Assembly: GCA_911728435.2 (NCBI GenBank)
Contig: OU452205.1
Location: forward strand, 8,252,260 to 8,316,259
DNA from: Apoderus coryli
Lineage: Eukaryota; Arthropoda; Insecta; Coleoptera; Attelabidae
DNA length: 64,000 bases
Direction: 5' to 3'
Within the stretch, counting starts at the first letter, position 1. Each line of letters starts with the position of its first letter. Under the pieces are notes generated by a model. That model was not told the DNA's origin. It made no database searches and saw only the letters and a program-made list of their open reading frames with translations. Made by a program: the position numbers and the translations under genes. Positions 12,901 through 24,945 of the stretch are shown piece after piece.

Positions 12901-15900
12901 TCAGGCTACGAGATTTTTTTTTTTGTTTTTTTTTTTATAAAATTTTAATTGTGTATACAAAAATAATAAAATTAATAATTCACATAAAAAATATATTTCC
13001 AAATTGTGTTAATTAAAATATTTTTTATTAATTTCAATCTTGAAATGTAAAATCAATTATTTTAAAATATACATTTATGTGTCAAATAAATATATTTATA
13101 TAAATTCTATTTCTATCATGAATACATATTTAAAAAATGTGTTTGAAATTGTACTGTAAAATGTTTTGATATAATCGAATTATTTTATTCTTTTAAATTA
13201 CTTGCTTTAATTTGTTCCCTATGTCTGTATGTTTTCGTGACAAACACTACATTTTATACTATTTTATCAAATATATTAAGAGATTCTTGTTGTGTAAAAG
13301 CATAAATATTGCGTAGACTGAAAAAGTAAAAAACATTTTGCATGAACATTAAACATATATTTTTTGGTACTTGGTATAAATTTCGTTTATATGAGTAAAT
13401 TAATGATATTGGGCGAAATAAGGCATGCTTTCATACGTAAGTAAATGCTTAAAAGGCAATTAAGGTTTTATCGTGCTTACTGTATTAATTGGTTTGAAAA
13501 AAAAATGGTTTGACATTTTTTAATGTTATGGAATGTATTGAGATATTGAAGTATATAATATAATTTAAAAACAATATATACAATTTATATTTTTAATCAA
13601 ATTAATTTATTTTTTACCACCCTTTGCATATAATTTTTCGAATACAATAGGTATGGTCAATTCATAATTTTATCACAATCTTCGGCTTTGCAAGTTATTA
13701 AGGACAATTATACTTTATTTAAATTGGTATATCACAAAAACCACAAAATATTTTGGCCAAATATAGTTAAAAATAATTCCACAATTCTCATTCGAGAGAA
13801 AGGAATATATAGTCCAACAGCTCGAAATCTAATAGAAGGCCCTAAGTGTCATGGTATGTTATTCGGACAAACTGTAAAAAAAGGAATATATAGTCCAACA
13901 GCTAGAAATCTAATAGAAGTGTCATGATATGTTATTTTGACAACCTGTAAAAAGATAATTATTCATTCCTTTATTTTAGCTCGTTTTCAACTCTAATTTA
14001 AAAATGCATTGAGGGTAGTATGACATTATTGTATCAAGACGTATTCGTATTCAGTTGTTAAATATAAATTTATTAAACATTTATTTATATAAATTTTAAA
14101 ATATATTATTTTTGGTATCGTTATATTTGTAAAAGTTTGTGCAATATAATATGATTTTCCATATAGTAATAACACATGTAAAATATTCGATTTTATTGTC
14201 AAAACATTTCACAAATTTGCTTTAATCAAAATTTTATACCAATTGAATGTAGTTATGCAAAAAGGGAACCAATGTTAGCTATCTTTAGGAAGAAGATGAT
14301 TGAATTGAATATGAAAAATTACTGTATTTACATGAATAAGATAGTTTATGAAATTATATTAACAAAATTTTTATGTTTGTTTATGCAAGAAAATATTCAC
14401 CGTAATATATAAATATTAAAATTAAATTCCAAGTATTGATGAACAGATTTGGTTAGAAATATTTAATAGGATTTCGGGCCTAGAAATATTTATTCTATAT
14501 TGGAAATAGGAACGCCAAAGAGAAAGGGTAATTCATTTTATGACATAAATTATCCCAACTTTTAAATTTTGCAAAGAGTTTCCATATCAGATTAAATGGT
14601 AAAACAACGATGCCTCTATTAGTCTCTCTTATTTGCCTTTTCTACATTAAATTATTATGTCAAACTTACAATATGGTTCAATTTTACAGAACTACGTTCA
14701 ATTGTTATAATATATAAAAATATATGTTTATATTATTATGTATTTGTATGAGATGTGAAACAAATTTTTCAATACGAATGCTTTTTTTGATTTTGTCTCA
14801 TACAGCATACAAGCTCTGTATACGCAGAGGCGCAGCCCACCAGCGCCAGCTATCCGTCTGTGGTGCCTAATCCCCAATACTTCAACGATGCGTTTCGAGT
14901 CAGGTTCTAGTTTGAACGGGTACTTAAATAAAAAATAAAACACATCATTATATCATAATATTTTTTTTTACAAAAAATATGTTTATTGAAAGTAAAAGTT
15001 TGAAAGTTGCTGAAAAATATTTTTGATATAGGCGTTTTATTTGAAGTTCTTCTTTGCTGAACATTTGTGACAGGTTGACTAGTAAAAGACGTTGAAACAA
15101 TAAATTGTTCGATATTAAATTTTAAGGTTAGATGAAATAGTTAAAATAATACTAAGTACTCTATGCAATTAGTCCAGTGGTTTCATTAGAGATATAGTTC
15201 TAATGTGACAAAAATTCATATTATGTTATATTTTAATTGCTTTATTGCTTATGAATGCGCACCTATAAAGGTCATTTATTAAGCTGTTATTATGTCTCAA
15301 TATCAATTAATAGAAAACAAGTTTTATCACTTCACCAAAACAATTTCTGAATTTCGAAGTTTCTCTAACACTTTTAATATCCTCAGTAGAGAATTGAAAC
15401 AATTTTAATGCTTTTTCTCTAAACTTTGTACAATGATGGACCACGGGAAAAAGAAGTTAAGAGTTTGCCTAGCCTCCATAAGACACCCAATAAACTCGGT
15501 AATATCTAAATACATGTGGTGTTCTGAATTTCTTATAGTTTTTTTTTGATTTTATTAAATAAAATTCAATATTGTTATAATTTGACTGCTACTGCTATTA
15601 CTTGTAACATCTTTAAGAATATTTAAGTTCTGATAATCTATGTCTCCTTATTCCAAATAACTATTGAAGCAACGTAATGAAGCAATTAAAAAATCAAATT
15701 AATATGAATTATTTTGACTGGACCAAATCGTCAATAATCAAATTATTATTTTCACTAGCTCGCCTCGGTTGCTATTTTATTTACTTCTTGACCAATGTAC
15801 CAGATGTTATGTAAAGTTGTACTGTTGAAAAAACGTTTTTAAATGATTTTCCATCAACTTTTAGACGAACATTTCTCCCAGAACATTCAGAGTCATTTGG

Positions 15901-18900
15901 ATGTTTTAAAAATACTTACGAAATCCTTTTTTCGAAATACTACAAAAATACAATGTCTTAGTTATGAATTTGAGGACCATATGAATATTTCTAACGTTAA
16001 AAAAGAGGCGTAATTATTAAAATGCTTAAATTTCAGAATTACTAAATCTAAAACATGACGTTGTAAGTCTGGCATTTAGTGAATAACTTGTTGTTTGTAT
16101 TGGATTAAATTCTGGCTTAATGTTTCCCATAAATGAAATTTCATACACAAAAATCTGTTTCCGATATAATAAGTTTAAACATTTATTTAAATCCATTTTT
16201 AATTATCTATTACTTATAAATATTTTGTTTTTTTTGCAATAATAACGTTAGTTTAATAGCAGCTACTTTTAAATCCTCGCTGTAAATATTTGAATATACT
16301 AATTCTCATAGTTATCAGAGAAACAAATCCAGCTTTAACAAAATTAAACTATATTATTTCAGCAAGGTTGATTTGATTTACAAATCGATTTTGAATGACA
16401 ATTAACAACATATTGCTGAAAATATAAAATATATTGGTAATGTAAATAGGAGAGTACTAAAATATGCCCGGAACAGTAAAATAGGTCCAAAACAAACAGA
16501 TGTTATCCTTGTCCTTATGTGGCTATATAAATTGTATTATTCCAAAAACAAAGCATTTTTCTGTTTTCTATTATTCAAATTATTTGACACTTAAATAAAA
16601 AAAAGCGCACTATCAGTGGTTTTCAAATTTTAACTAATTTAATTTGAAAAATAAAAAGAGACGTAAGTGTTTTTAAATTAGGAGAATAAACAAGTTACTG
16701 GTGGCTTTTCTGATGACTTCCGAACATTATAATTATAAACCATATTGTACTTCAATCTTAAAATGCATATCATTAAGAATTTGGCAGACTACATATTCCA
16801 GGACCGTTTAGAAATCTAAAAAATAGAATATTTAGTTACCAAATATTCAAAATCAAAATAGAATGTCAAATCAATCAATATAGGCTAGGTTCGAGTACAA
16901 TATTAAGGTCTGACAAAATGACAGTCGTACCTATAATAATTTAATTATATTTCGGTTCTATTGTCATCTTGTATAGAATATGGTTTTGAAAATATTGCAG
17001 ATATATGTTATATATGTCGCTTAAACTGTCAGTATTTTTGATAATAAACACCACACCAAAAAGCTAGAGATTTCTTCCGAAAATTCCAAGGTTGCTTTAC
17101 TATTAACACATTGTGGTTTCGGGGTCTTGCGTTTTCCTTATAATTATTATTTTATTTTTATCATAAAAATAATTATCATTTAATTATTATTTCGTTTACC
17201 AAATGATTTTTTTTAATGAAAAGCTTCTCTATGTTCATATGGTAAAAGTGGCCTTGGTGCAGAGAGTCATGAGGAAAGCAGTTCGTGTAACTTGTGAGCC
17301 AAATTGTTTCTAACAATTCGTTAATATTAAGATTTTTTTGCAGTTGAACTCTTTTAATTATTAATTAATTTTAAAATTAATTTTTAAGCTTTTACTTTTT
17401 CACATACACACAAGCTCAATTTTTTCTAGCAAAAGAGAGGCCGTATGTTTATTATTTAACTTTTATAGCTATTTCAGTCTGATCTTGGGAGTAGGAAGCC
17501 GGTCACATGCATATCCATTGAATATTAATATATAAAATTTCATTTCAGGCCAGGAGTTCCGGCTAATTACCGTGTTTAAAACCCGTAATGTTAACGCATA
17601 GCGTGATTGTGTGGATGAGTGTTGAATTGTTGAAACAATAAATTATTTCCTAAAATAATTATTTAATATCCTTTGCAGCCAAAGAATTCCCTTTTATGCA
17701 TTGTGTACTTGATAACATGTTTCCTGAAACTTAATCATCCTTTTGTTCCAATCAGCAAATTTTACTAAAATTATTTATTGTATTAGTTTTTCACGCTAAT
17801 ATTTTAATTGAATTATTTTTTCACACTGACAATTGAAATGTACACGATGCATCCATAAAGATTCCTCTCTAAGACATGTGAACTTTGAGATAACCAACCT
17901 AATAGTAAATTAACCTAAATTCATTGTTTTCAATTTTTGAGAAATGTCATCGATAGCAAAACAAAAACACAGACAAATTGCCTTCACTAACTGATGATGA
18001 TGATAATAATTTAACATTAGTACAAGTAATCAACTTTTGACCTGTGCTTTATAACATTTATTTTACAAAGCTCCGGTAACAATTTAAAGTTGAATGACTC
18101 TAACACACGATATTAATAACATATTAATTTATTTATAAAAAAAAAAATAATCTATGAAGGTAATTTACATTGTACCCTCAAATTCAATAGTTCAGTAACG
18201 GTTTTATAAAGTGTTCTTTCATATGAAAATTTTAGTCGACACACAACACAATATTTACTGTCAAACTGGGTGACTTGGGACACTTTTGGACTTTGCGGAA
18301 TGATCTTTCTAAATATGAATCGTACCCGCCGCAACCTTGTACAAGAATATTTTTTATTTTCTTTTTGTAGTGCCAAGTCATCCGTCGGATCGGATGTCTT
18401 GATTTATTATGGTCTGTGCTACTTAGAAGCTTCATAAATGGCTTGGGACACAAAAAATACATTTAACAAAATATTACAATAAGAAAAGAAAACTAAAAGT
18501 GAAAACAGAACTATATGTGGTATATTTGAGCAAACATAGGTAGTAAACTAAATAATTTTTTTTAAATTAAACTAGGTACAAAAAGCTTATTTAGCTTCAA
18601 AGTCTGTGTTATAAAAAGCGAGATAAAAAATAAATAAACAAATATTATTATAGATTAACATAAATCGGCAATCCATTTTTTAAATTTCTACTGGAAAACA
18701 ATTCCTTCTCCATTTTATAAAAGTTGGATGTAATTGAGGATTCATTTAGAATATCTCTACTTTTGCAAAACTATACCGATAAGCCAATTAATATCTGGTC
18801 TTAATTTTTTTTTAAAATTTCGTTTTTCGAACATTCCTTTGTATTGGCGATCGGTATAAGTATGTCATTTTTTTTTTGTAATAGTTTATATTATGTGTTT

Positions 18901-21900
18901 GTCAAACTGCGTTTGTGAACTGCCAATTTGTACATTTTTTGCTTTAAATTGGGTCCTCTGCTTATCCGTATGAACCTGTTTACAAAAGAAGATTTGAACT
19001 TAAAAATTTCCATTTCCAACTAAAGAAAAATAAATAATACTGCATAAAGGATGACTTGGTCTCAAGTCATCCCCATTAGGCTATTATTTTTATTTTATAC
19101 AAAAAACATATTATGTTGATAGATCCAAAATTAACAGAACATAAGACAAAAATATAATCACGTACATGTACTAAGAAGTCCCTATAATTCACAATAGAGA
19201 AAGTCAAAACAAAACTCTCAGACTACCCAACTAAACGAAGCGTGAAGCCCTAACAACAATAATACTCTTCACCACTTCTCTCCATAATATTGAAAGCAAT
19301 TTTACGAGGTGTGTTCAAAAAATATTGGACAGTTTAGTTCGAAGTCAACCAATCGTGGTAAGTCACCAGGTTTGAAGGCACTAAATACTTTGATGTGTCA
19401 CCAATTTTAGAGTATTTAAAAGGTGTGTCTGAGGATACAATACTTTATATGCTCGGAAACAAAAAGCATAGCATTGCATTGGACTCTATGGATGACATCT
19501 CTCAAACTGCTTATATTTACTAACATTTAATATAATATTTGCTTAAATTTTGGTAGCTTAGAAATTATATAAACAGCTATTTTTGGGAAATGTAATTGTG
19601 TATCCCAGATATTTGAGCTCAAACTAAATTTTGCATCAATTTCGTTATTTATAAATTTTTTGCAAACTATTTAGAAGCGAAGTTTTATGTGGATTTCCTC
19701 TAAAGTTCTAACTTTAGTTAATCTGAAATAAGTGATTTGAATCTAACTACTTTTTCTTAAGAGTGTATTTACTCTACACTTCTCAGGCTTAGATGCGGGA
19801 TCGGGTGTAGCGGGTGATGCTGTCGATTCTGTTGCTTGTTACCCTTTCTCCACCTTTTCTTTTATCAGGACCGACCTTAGTATAGTTTGACTTGCCCGAA
19901 CGCCACGCGAAGTTTAATAAAATTATTGCATATGTAGGTACATCGCCTATATATGGCAAATAAGAATCTCAACGTGCCAGAGCGAGCACAACTATTTACT
20001 AAAAATAATATATAAATAATTTTCGCCCTCAAATAAAAATCCCTTCACCTAGCAATGCATACATTCTATTACCTATCACTCGTACACAGTTATCTACCTA
20101 TCTTACTAACTTTCATTCCATTTCACTTTTATATCGCCTTCCGACCTTAAATTTTAAATACAAGATGCGCATTCGCCCTGATGTTTCGCCTACAACAGCA
20201 GTATAAGAATTAAATTACAGTAATAGAAAAACTCTCACAACGGCTTTAAGAAAACAATTATAACAATTATGTGACTCCTTGGTCTTGTCGCACTTTAACT
20301 TTTGTGACGCTCTCTATTCTTGTATTCGATTAATCGCGGGATTTCTCAATCCTGTCTCTCGGCAGGGAACGTGGGGTCAGCGCTAAGTTGAGGGAGCTTC
20401 AATGGCTAAATATGAATGAAAGACGGTTGTTGCATGCATTGGTTTTATATAACAAAGTAAGAAATAAGAAGTTACCGGATTACCTTTACAATAAAATGCA
20501 ATTCAGGGGTGACAATATTGAGACATAGAATGGCGCTAACTCCACCTGCTCACCGCGCTATGTTTGAACGCTCGTTTTCCTATAATGTCGCAAAACTATA
20601 CAATAAGTTACCAAATAATTATAAAATTCTGAAGGGACTTGAATTTAAGGTAAATGTTCGAGACTTATACTTCACTCTCAATACTAATTGTTCTCTTATG
20701 TATTGTATTTAATCTTAACTTTATAGAACACACTCTATAGTCTATGATATGGAACGGTTAGCAACGTGTATTACGTTACTTTTCTTCTTTCTTTTTTTTT
20801 TTTTATTACAGTAAGGTAATATAAGCTTTATAATTAAAGTAGGTTAAGCTAGGAGGCATAATGCCTCAACTTCGCCTGTTGTAAATTTTTTTAATTTGCA
20901 ATAAAGACATTAATATTATTAAATAAAATTGTTTAATATTTGCATTGCAATGGTATTGAATTTCCCTCATAATTCAATGAAAATATTTTATTGGATACAC
21001 ATTTTATATTTTTGGCAAGCAAAAGGGTTAATCTATGCTCCTCGTGTAAATATATTTTTGGTCTAGAATTTAAGCAAGTTTTAAAAATACTACAAATTGA
21101 AAAAAGCTTACACGAGAAGCATAGTAAATCTTTTTTACTTCAATATGACTACATACTTTTCAGCCCGGACGTCTAAAACAGACAGATTTCCATATGGGTA
21201 AATACACTCTTAATATTCTTAGATCTTCATTTGTCCTAAGTCGCTTTGTATTTTTTTAATGATAAGAAATAGATATTGAAAAATTAAAATATTTCACAAT
21301 TTAGAGGACCTTCTATACTAACTTAACTGAACAGTTTTTATAAAAATTGCAATCTGTTTGAAGTTTCTGAGGTTAGCCAAAGGTGTTCAACAAACTATTT
21401 TAGTATTTTTATAAAAATACAACAAATGCATTTGTCTACAAAAACGATAATAATAATTGAAGTTGACCGCGTTTCCATGTCTTCATTATCATGCATGAAA
21501 TGCTATATATATAGAACAGCGATTGGGGGATAGAGGAGGCAGGTTCACTTATAACGTTAGTTGTGCGTTATAGTTAACAACCGTTTCGTCATCCTATTTC
21601 ACGATTAGCAAAAAAAATGTCACATACATCAAAAAAGCCTAACAACATATAGTTCAGCAGAAATCCCTCACATAACGCGAACATCCCTAGAACTAATATC
21701 ACTGATTTGAAATTTAAGTAATGCTGGCTTGTTTGCATAAGTATAGCCTTCCTATTCATACATTTGCTGGTATGAACTCGGATAGTTCTGAAACATCTGT
21801 ATTCATTAAAGGAATTTTGAAATCAATACCCCATACTAGTTCCTCCCCAATCTTCTCCGTACATTATCGTCACTTAAACCAAGTGAATGGTTGTGTTGCC

Positions 21901-24900
21901 TATATTTTTCTTGAACCTTCATTACATTTTAATTTTTAACAAAGCAATAACATTTTTTACAGTTACATTCTAAAAAACATGTCTTCCGCCACTATTCTGT
22001 TCTTTAGTATATGCTCATATGAGAAATACAATATTTTTGCTGATGCAACTTTGTTCTTGACTTAATCATTGTGACAAATGTTCGTTTGAGCCTAACTAAC
22101 TTATGCTAACCCATTCATATTCGTTATGGGTCTGCACCTAGAGAGGATTCTTAATTTTACTGTTCGTTTTACAGATGTGTCCACACAATATACGGATAAA
22201 GTTCTAAGGTAGATGACATCAAAATAAACAGTTTTGCTTACAAACTGATATCCCCAAACATTGGACTTCCGAGATACAAAGTATATCAGGATTGCATTGG
22301 AACAAACTTCATTAGTAGTTAAAATTGTATTTTTGATCCAAAGTTGGACTGAGATTTATTTATATTATATTGTCAAAAAATGGTTAATAAATGAGTGTTA
22401 TTAGTTTTGGTTGCTTTAAAAAATGGGAAGGATTATTACAGACCTCTTCTGCGAAGCCACTGAAGTTTGAACGCACGCCAATTGATCTACCTTATAAAGA
22501 TATTTATATTTTGTATCTCGGAAAGGAAGCGTTTTCGGGACTGTTTATAAGCAAACCATTCAAAAAGCTCTCGGTATATTGTGGGACACCCTGTATATAT
22601 AATAAATTATTCTGCTCAATAATAACAATTTATCGTACGTTTGTTCAACATATTTTAGTCCTTGTGTTCCTAATTTTGATTATTATAATAATTATTGTTC
22701 GTTTTACAAACACTTGATGAAATGAAAGCTGAAGATTATTTGGTATGAGTTTTATTTAACTTGACTTTGAGTGTTGCTTTGGTGTGAATGAGGCGTTAAT
22801 ATTGTGGGTTTTGTCTATCAAGCCATGGCACATGATTTTTTTTTTAATTATAAATATTAAAATATATTAAGTAATCAAGGTTGTTCAATTTTCTTAATAC
22901 CACTGTATTTGGCTTGAGTGGCAAGTCCCCACCTCTTCATGCAGTGGCAATGATGGCGGCTTTATATTTAAGATTTGCCTCTGTCATTGCATCAACTAAT
23001 ATATTTTTTCATATTTACAGTTCATTTGACATCTCAACACCCACAACCAGCACCATTTTTCAAAAATCTTTGGCAATCGCCTCCGGTCAACAAACGAGAG
23101 CATGACCTGGATATGATGCCTCCGCCAGACACAAACATGATACCGCTACGGCGTCCATCTATTAGTCAACCTTCTTCGTCATCGAACGGAGACGTCCATT
23201 CACCTCCCATTCTTCATGCTCTCAAACAAGAGTATATTGACGATAATAGTCAGAGTTCCATAGTTGATATGGATGTACATCGCGAATCCACTTACAGACC
23301 GATATCGGAGAGTAGTCTAGATGTTAATCATGGTGACTCTAACATATCTATGATCAATGACAATTCTATGGATATGATTCATCAGAATTCTATGATGGGA
23401 CATTTTAGTGAGAATTCTAATATCAGTGTTGGTAATGAAAATGACAATATTGACATCATGGTTCGTAGGAACTCTCTACATACGCCAGTATCAGTTTGTG
23501 AGAATTCTGTTGATATCACTATAAATACGTCTAATATGTCAGTGATGAATGATACAACAACGTGTAGTAATGTTTTACATAACGCTACTGTTACGGAACA
23601 AATAAACCTAGTCAAACAAAACTCTTTATCGCCTACTGGATCAATAGCTGTCGATAGAGGCATGGATTTGAGGATGAAAATGCCACTTGCCTCTACAGCA
23701 GACTTCGTAACAACTGCTTCGTCAATTGCTGCTCTTCAAAGTTTCGGTATTGAACCGCCAACAAACGGTCCTTTGCCAACACAAAGTGGTCAAAGTGTTG
23801 AAAATTATTTGAGTAAAATCGAATCGAAAACAATTGGTATTATGTCCATGTCAGGTACATTAAAGACGAATGAAGAGAAGATTAAACTCATTGAGCCATT
23901 GTTAACTACTCAGAATAGATCGCGTTTAGCGAATGTGAGTACAAATAGTGAATATATTAATACACAGCGATCATTTTTAGCTACTGAAACAGCTAATTTA
24001 AACATAGTAGCTAAATCTGAAGCTGCAGCTATTGCTGAACAAGTACTTCCTTCGAGCACTTTAACATCAACAACAAATACTACGCTAACCACAGCATTAG
24101 AACGAAGTATTCCAACACCAATCAATACAGAAAAACTTGATGATTTTGTGAATAGTACTGCTGAAAGTCATATAGGTTCTCCAACCAAAACTGATGTACA
24201 GGCGTTAAGTGGTAACATAGTGTCTGAAGTGATCATGTCGCGAGATGTTATGTTGAATAATTCTAACTTAATGGTTGCTCCGATGATTTCAACACGTGTG
24301 TCTTCACCATTAATTAATCCTGAAACACATAATTCACCTACACTACCACCAGAAATTATACTAAATTCTCAAATATCACCGACTATAATGTGCAGAAACA
24401 CTACAAGCATTCAGGAACCGTTACTAGCATCAGCTATTTGTCATCCGAATGTATCAGCAGTAATTGATTCAAATCTTCTGCCAACAACTCAACCACCAAT
24501 GATTCCAGTAGGCATGGTACAAAATTCTGCAGATACACTTTTAACAAATGAATCAGAAAAAGCAGTTTTGTTAGAGGCTGCAGTGGATTTGATCAAAACA
24601 CAAAAGAAAATATCAGAAATCAGTGCTAGCACAACAGATAATACCACGATATCTCACAATAGCCTAAGTCAATTACAAACCAATATTGGGAACAATTATG
24701 TGCAGTCACAATTTACAACGGCGCCCAGCACGTTGATACCGAAAACACAAAAGTCTGAATTCATGCCTATGTTGTCAGTAAAAGAGCTGGCAACTAGTGC
24801 TGCAGTAGTAGCAGCAGCAGTAGCCACGAATGAGAAGAAAAACGAAGACAAAATGACTGAATCTTTTACAGCATTAAGCGAAAATGATTTGATCAATTTC

Positions 24901-24945
24901 ATTAATCCCAGTTGTTTTGACCAAGGTAATAATCGTTTTCATTAG
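3956..24945 (+). CDS. NFAT family transcription factor (NFAT5-like), 3' exons
   Basis: Exons are 3956-4119, 5125-5276, 5498-5837, 8516-8703, 9345-9489 and 23021-24945. All junctions are GT-AG and the phases join without a break, giving about 970 codons to a TAG stop. The order is a Ser/Ala-rich leader, the Rel-homology DNA-binding domain ([47 protein letters not shown]), an IPT/TIG domain ([34 protein letters not shown]) and a long low-complexity tail. The family binds DNA in the nucleus as Rel-type dimers. The spacing and motifs fit NFAT5 and Drosophila NFAT rather than vertebrate NFATc1-4. The first exon starts in phase 2, so 5' exons are missing. An alternative donor near 24927 could extend the protein. 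Confidence 0.88.
4446..4902 (-). mobile_element. mariner-like transposase remnant with internal deletion
   Basis: Read on the minus strand, the first part gives [20 protein letters not shown], as in the mariner catalytic core. After a gap and frameshift comes [16 protein letters not shown], then, in another frame, [20 protein letters not shown] and WFGHM. The segment that should carry the HHDNA acidic residue is missing. It is a non-functional relic in the first visible NFAT intron, of a different lineage from the fragment at 3470. Confidence 0.7.
5125..5837 (+). other. NFAT Rel-homology DNA-binding region (two exons)
   Basis: Exon 5125-5276 encodes [20 protein letters not shown] and on to [11 protein letters not shown]. 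Exon 5498-5837 encodes [20 protein letters not shown] through [10 protein letters not shown]. The RARYxTEGSRG loop is the base-contacting recognition loop of the NFAT/Rel fold, and [13 protein letters not shown] is a late strand of the domain. In-frame phases and conserved residues leave little doubt about the family. Confidence 0.9.
5838..7640. other. NFAT intron sequence, no recognised gene
   Basis: This AT-rich intron holds an 88-codon minus-strand open frame (6833-7099) that I do not recognise, and an AAT microsatellite at about 7247-7269. Nothing else could be supported. Confidence 0.4.
7655..8004 (-). mobile_element. RTE-type LINE, C-terminal end of the reverse transcriptase ORF
   Basis: The minus strand encodes [13 protein letters not shown], then [20 protein letters not shown] and ERLPKRIL, then after a frameshift [19 protein letters not shown] and DRPRWRHTI. 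The RxLRWxGHVxRMP block followed by KRYKDxLKxNLKxC is the usual end of RTE-clade polyproteins. The frame is broken and the upstream catalytic part is absent. It lies in an NFAT intron in opposite orientation to the gene. Confidence 0.75.
8085..8443 (+). mobile_element. Non-LTR retrotransposon 3' end with A-rich tail
   Basis: The frame 8085-8291 contains [20 protein letters not shown] and NEVQN, a pattern seen at the C-terminus of many Jockey/R1-type reverse transcriptase proteins. A T-rich 3' UTR follows and ends in an AAATAAATAAAATAAATAAA tail at about 8424-8443. The upstream part of the element is absent, which fits 5' truncation on insertion. Clade assignment is uncertain. Confidence 0.55.
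8516..9489 (+). other. NFAT IPT/TIG domain (two exons)
   Basis: Exon 8516-8703 encodes [34 protein letters not shown] and [14 protein letters not shown]. Exon 9345-9489 encodes [25 protein letters not shown] and HQFVYTP. This is the Ig-like dimerisation domain that follows the DNA-binding domain in NFAT proteins. The domain ends almost exactly at the 9489 splice donor, before the 13.5-kb intron. Confidence 0.9.
11163..11201 (+). ncRNA. Hammerhead-ribozyme-like motif, copy b
   Basis: CCA (11163-11165) can pair with TGG (11199-11201) as stem I. The core CTCATGA (11166-11172) differs from CTGATGA by one base. Stem II is a 6-bp helix, GTCTAC (11174-11179) with GTAGGC (11183-11188), with one G-T wobble. 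GAAAC (11189-11193), AT and GTC (11196-11198) follow. The stem II sequence is unrelated to that of copies a, c and d yet still pairs. The core substitution would probably abolish cleavage. Confidence 0.4.
13800..13955 (+). repeat. Tandem duplication, about 81-bp unit, two copies
   Basis: Both units start AAGGAATATATAGTCCAACA and continue through TCTAATAGAAG, TGTCATG and TATGTTATT to ACTGTAAAA or CCTGTAAAA. The second copy has a short deletion after TAATAGAAG. No coding role is apparent. Confidence 0.8.
14790..14925. other. GC-richer island with open frames on both strands
   Basis: Within very AT-rich intron DNA, a stretch of roughly 110 bp stands out in composition. It is preceded by an acceptor-like TGTCTCATACAG (14798-14809). 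On plus, one frame reads [20 protein letters not shown] to a stop, and another reads through [16 protein letters not shown] to a stop. On minus, a 71-codon frame (14728-14943) includes [20 protein letters not shown] do not recognise any of these. It could be an alternative NFAT exon, a transposon fragment or a conserved element. Confidence 0.35.
19308..19330 (+). mobile_element. mariner-type terminal repeat fragment
   Basis: GAGGTGTGTTCAAAAAATAT is typical of mariner terminal inverted repeats. Related but decayed sequence follows to about 19450. No transposase frame and no second end were found. Confidence 0.45.
20280..20910 (+). mobile_element. LINE 3' end (C-terminal reverse transcriptase region and 3' UTR)
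   Basis: The translation from about 20385 reads [34 protein letters not shown], then after a +1 shift near 20509 [20 protein letters not shown] and [14 protein letters not shown]. This is the conserved C-terminal tail of Jockey/CR1-like LINE proteins. The protein ends at 20712, and the 3' UTR appears to run to about 20910, near GCAATAAAGACATTA. The copy is 5' truncated and frameshifted. Confidence 0.7.
22190..22605. repeat. MITE-like inverted repeat ending in GGGACACCCTGTATA
   Basis: CCGAGATACAAAGTATAT near 22270 is an inverted match to ATTTTGTATCTCGG near 22510. The right side ends in GTGGGACACCCTGTATATA, the same terminal type as the element at 41131-41878. A 108-codon open frame across it is probably incidental. 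Confidence 0.45.
23021..24945 (+). other. NFAT terminal coding exon, 1.9 kb, disordered tail
   Basis: The acceptor TTTACAG at 23014-23020 joins in phase with the 9489 donor. The exon encodes about 640 residues without an intron. The tail is rich in Ser, Thr, Asn and Met. An early part repeats short NS-rich units ([30 protein letters not shown]). VRRNSLHTP resembles a basophilic kinase or 14-3-3 site. A short alanine-rich helix-like stretch ([12 protein letters not shown]) lies near the end, before a final FINPSCFDQ. No known domain is visible; a transactivation role is inferred from position only. Confidence 0.85.

Larger units (their letters stand above)
9490..23020. other. 13.5-kb NFAT intron
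   Basis: This long AT-rich intron separates the IPT exon from the terminal exon. It contains the items listed separately: a hammerhead-like motif at 11163, a local duplication at 13800, a GC-richer island at 14790, a mariner end at 19310, a LINE end at 20280 and a MITE-like repeat at 22190. There is also a small hairpin at about 9817-9855 (CGGTTAATTTTAG facing CTAAAAATTAACCG). In 11.3-13.7 kb and 15-19.3 kb I see nothing but AT-rich sequence. The 18152-18462 minus-strand open frames are unrecognised. Confidence 0.7.

Noticed and set aside
13800..13955. CRISPR-like repeat
   Set aside because: Only two adjacent copies in an animal intron; a simple tandem duplication.
18152..18462. Two overlapping minus-strand open frames
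   Set aside because: Overlapping frames without recognised motifs; the repeated CTTGGGACA motif was too short to define a repeat.
22881..23020. Small open frame just upstream of the last NFAT exon
   Set aside because: It overlaps the intron end and polypyrimidine tract; no family resemblance, and the splice phase works without it.
23382..24902. Antisense open frames across the long NFAT exon
   Set aside because: They are shadows of the sense coding sequence.
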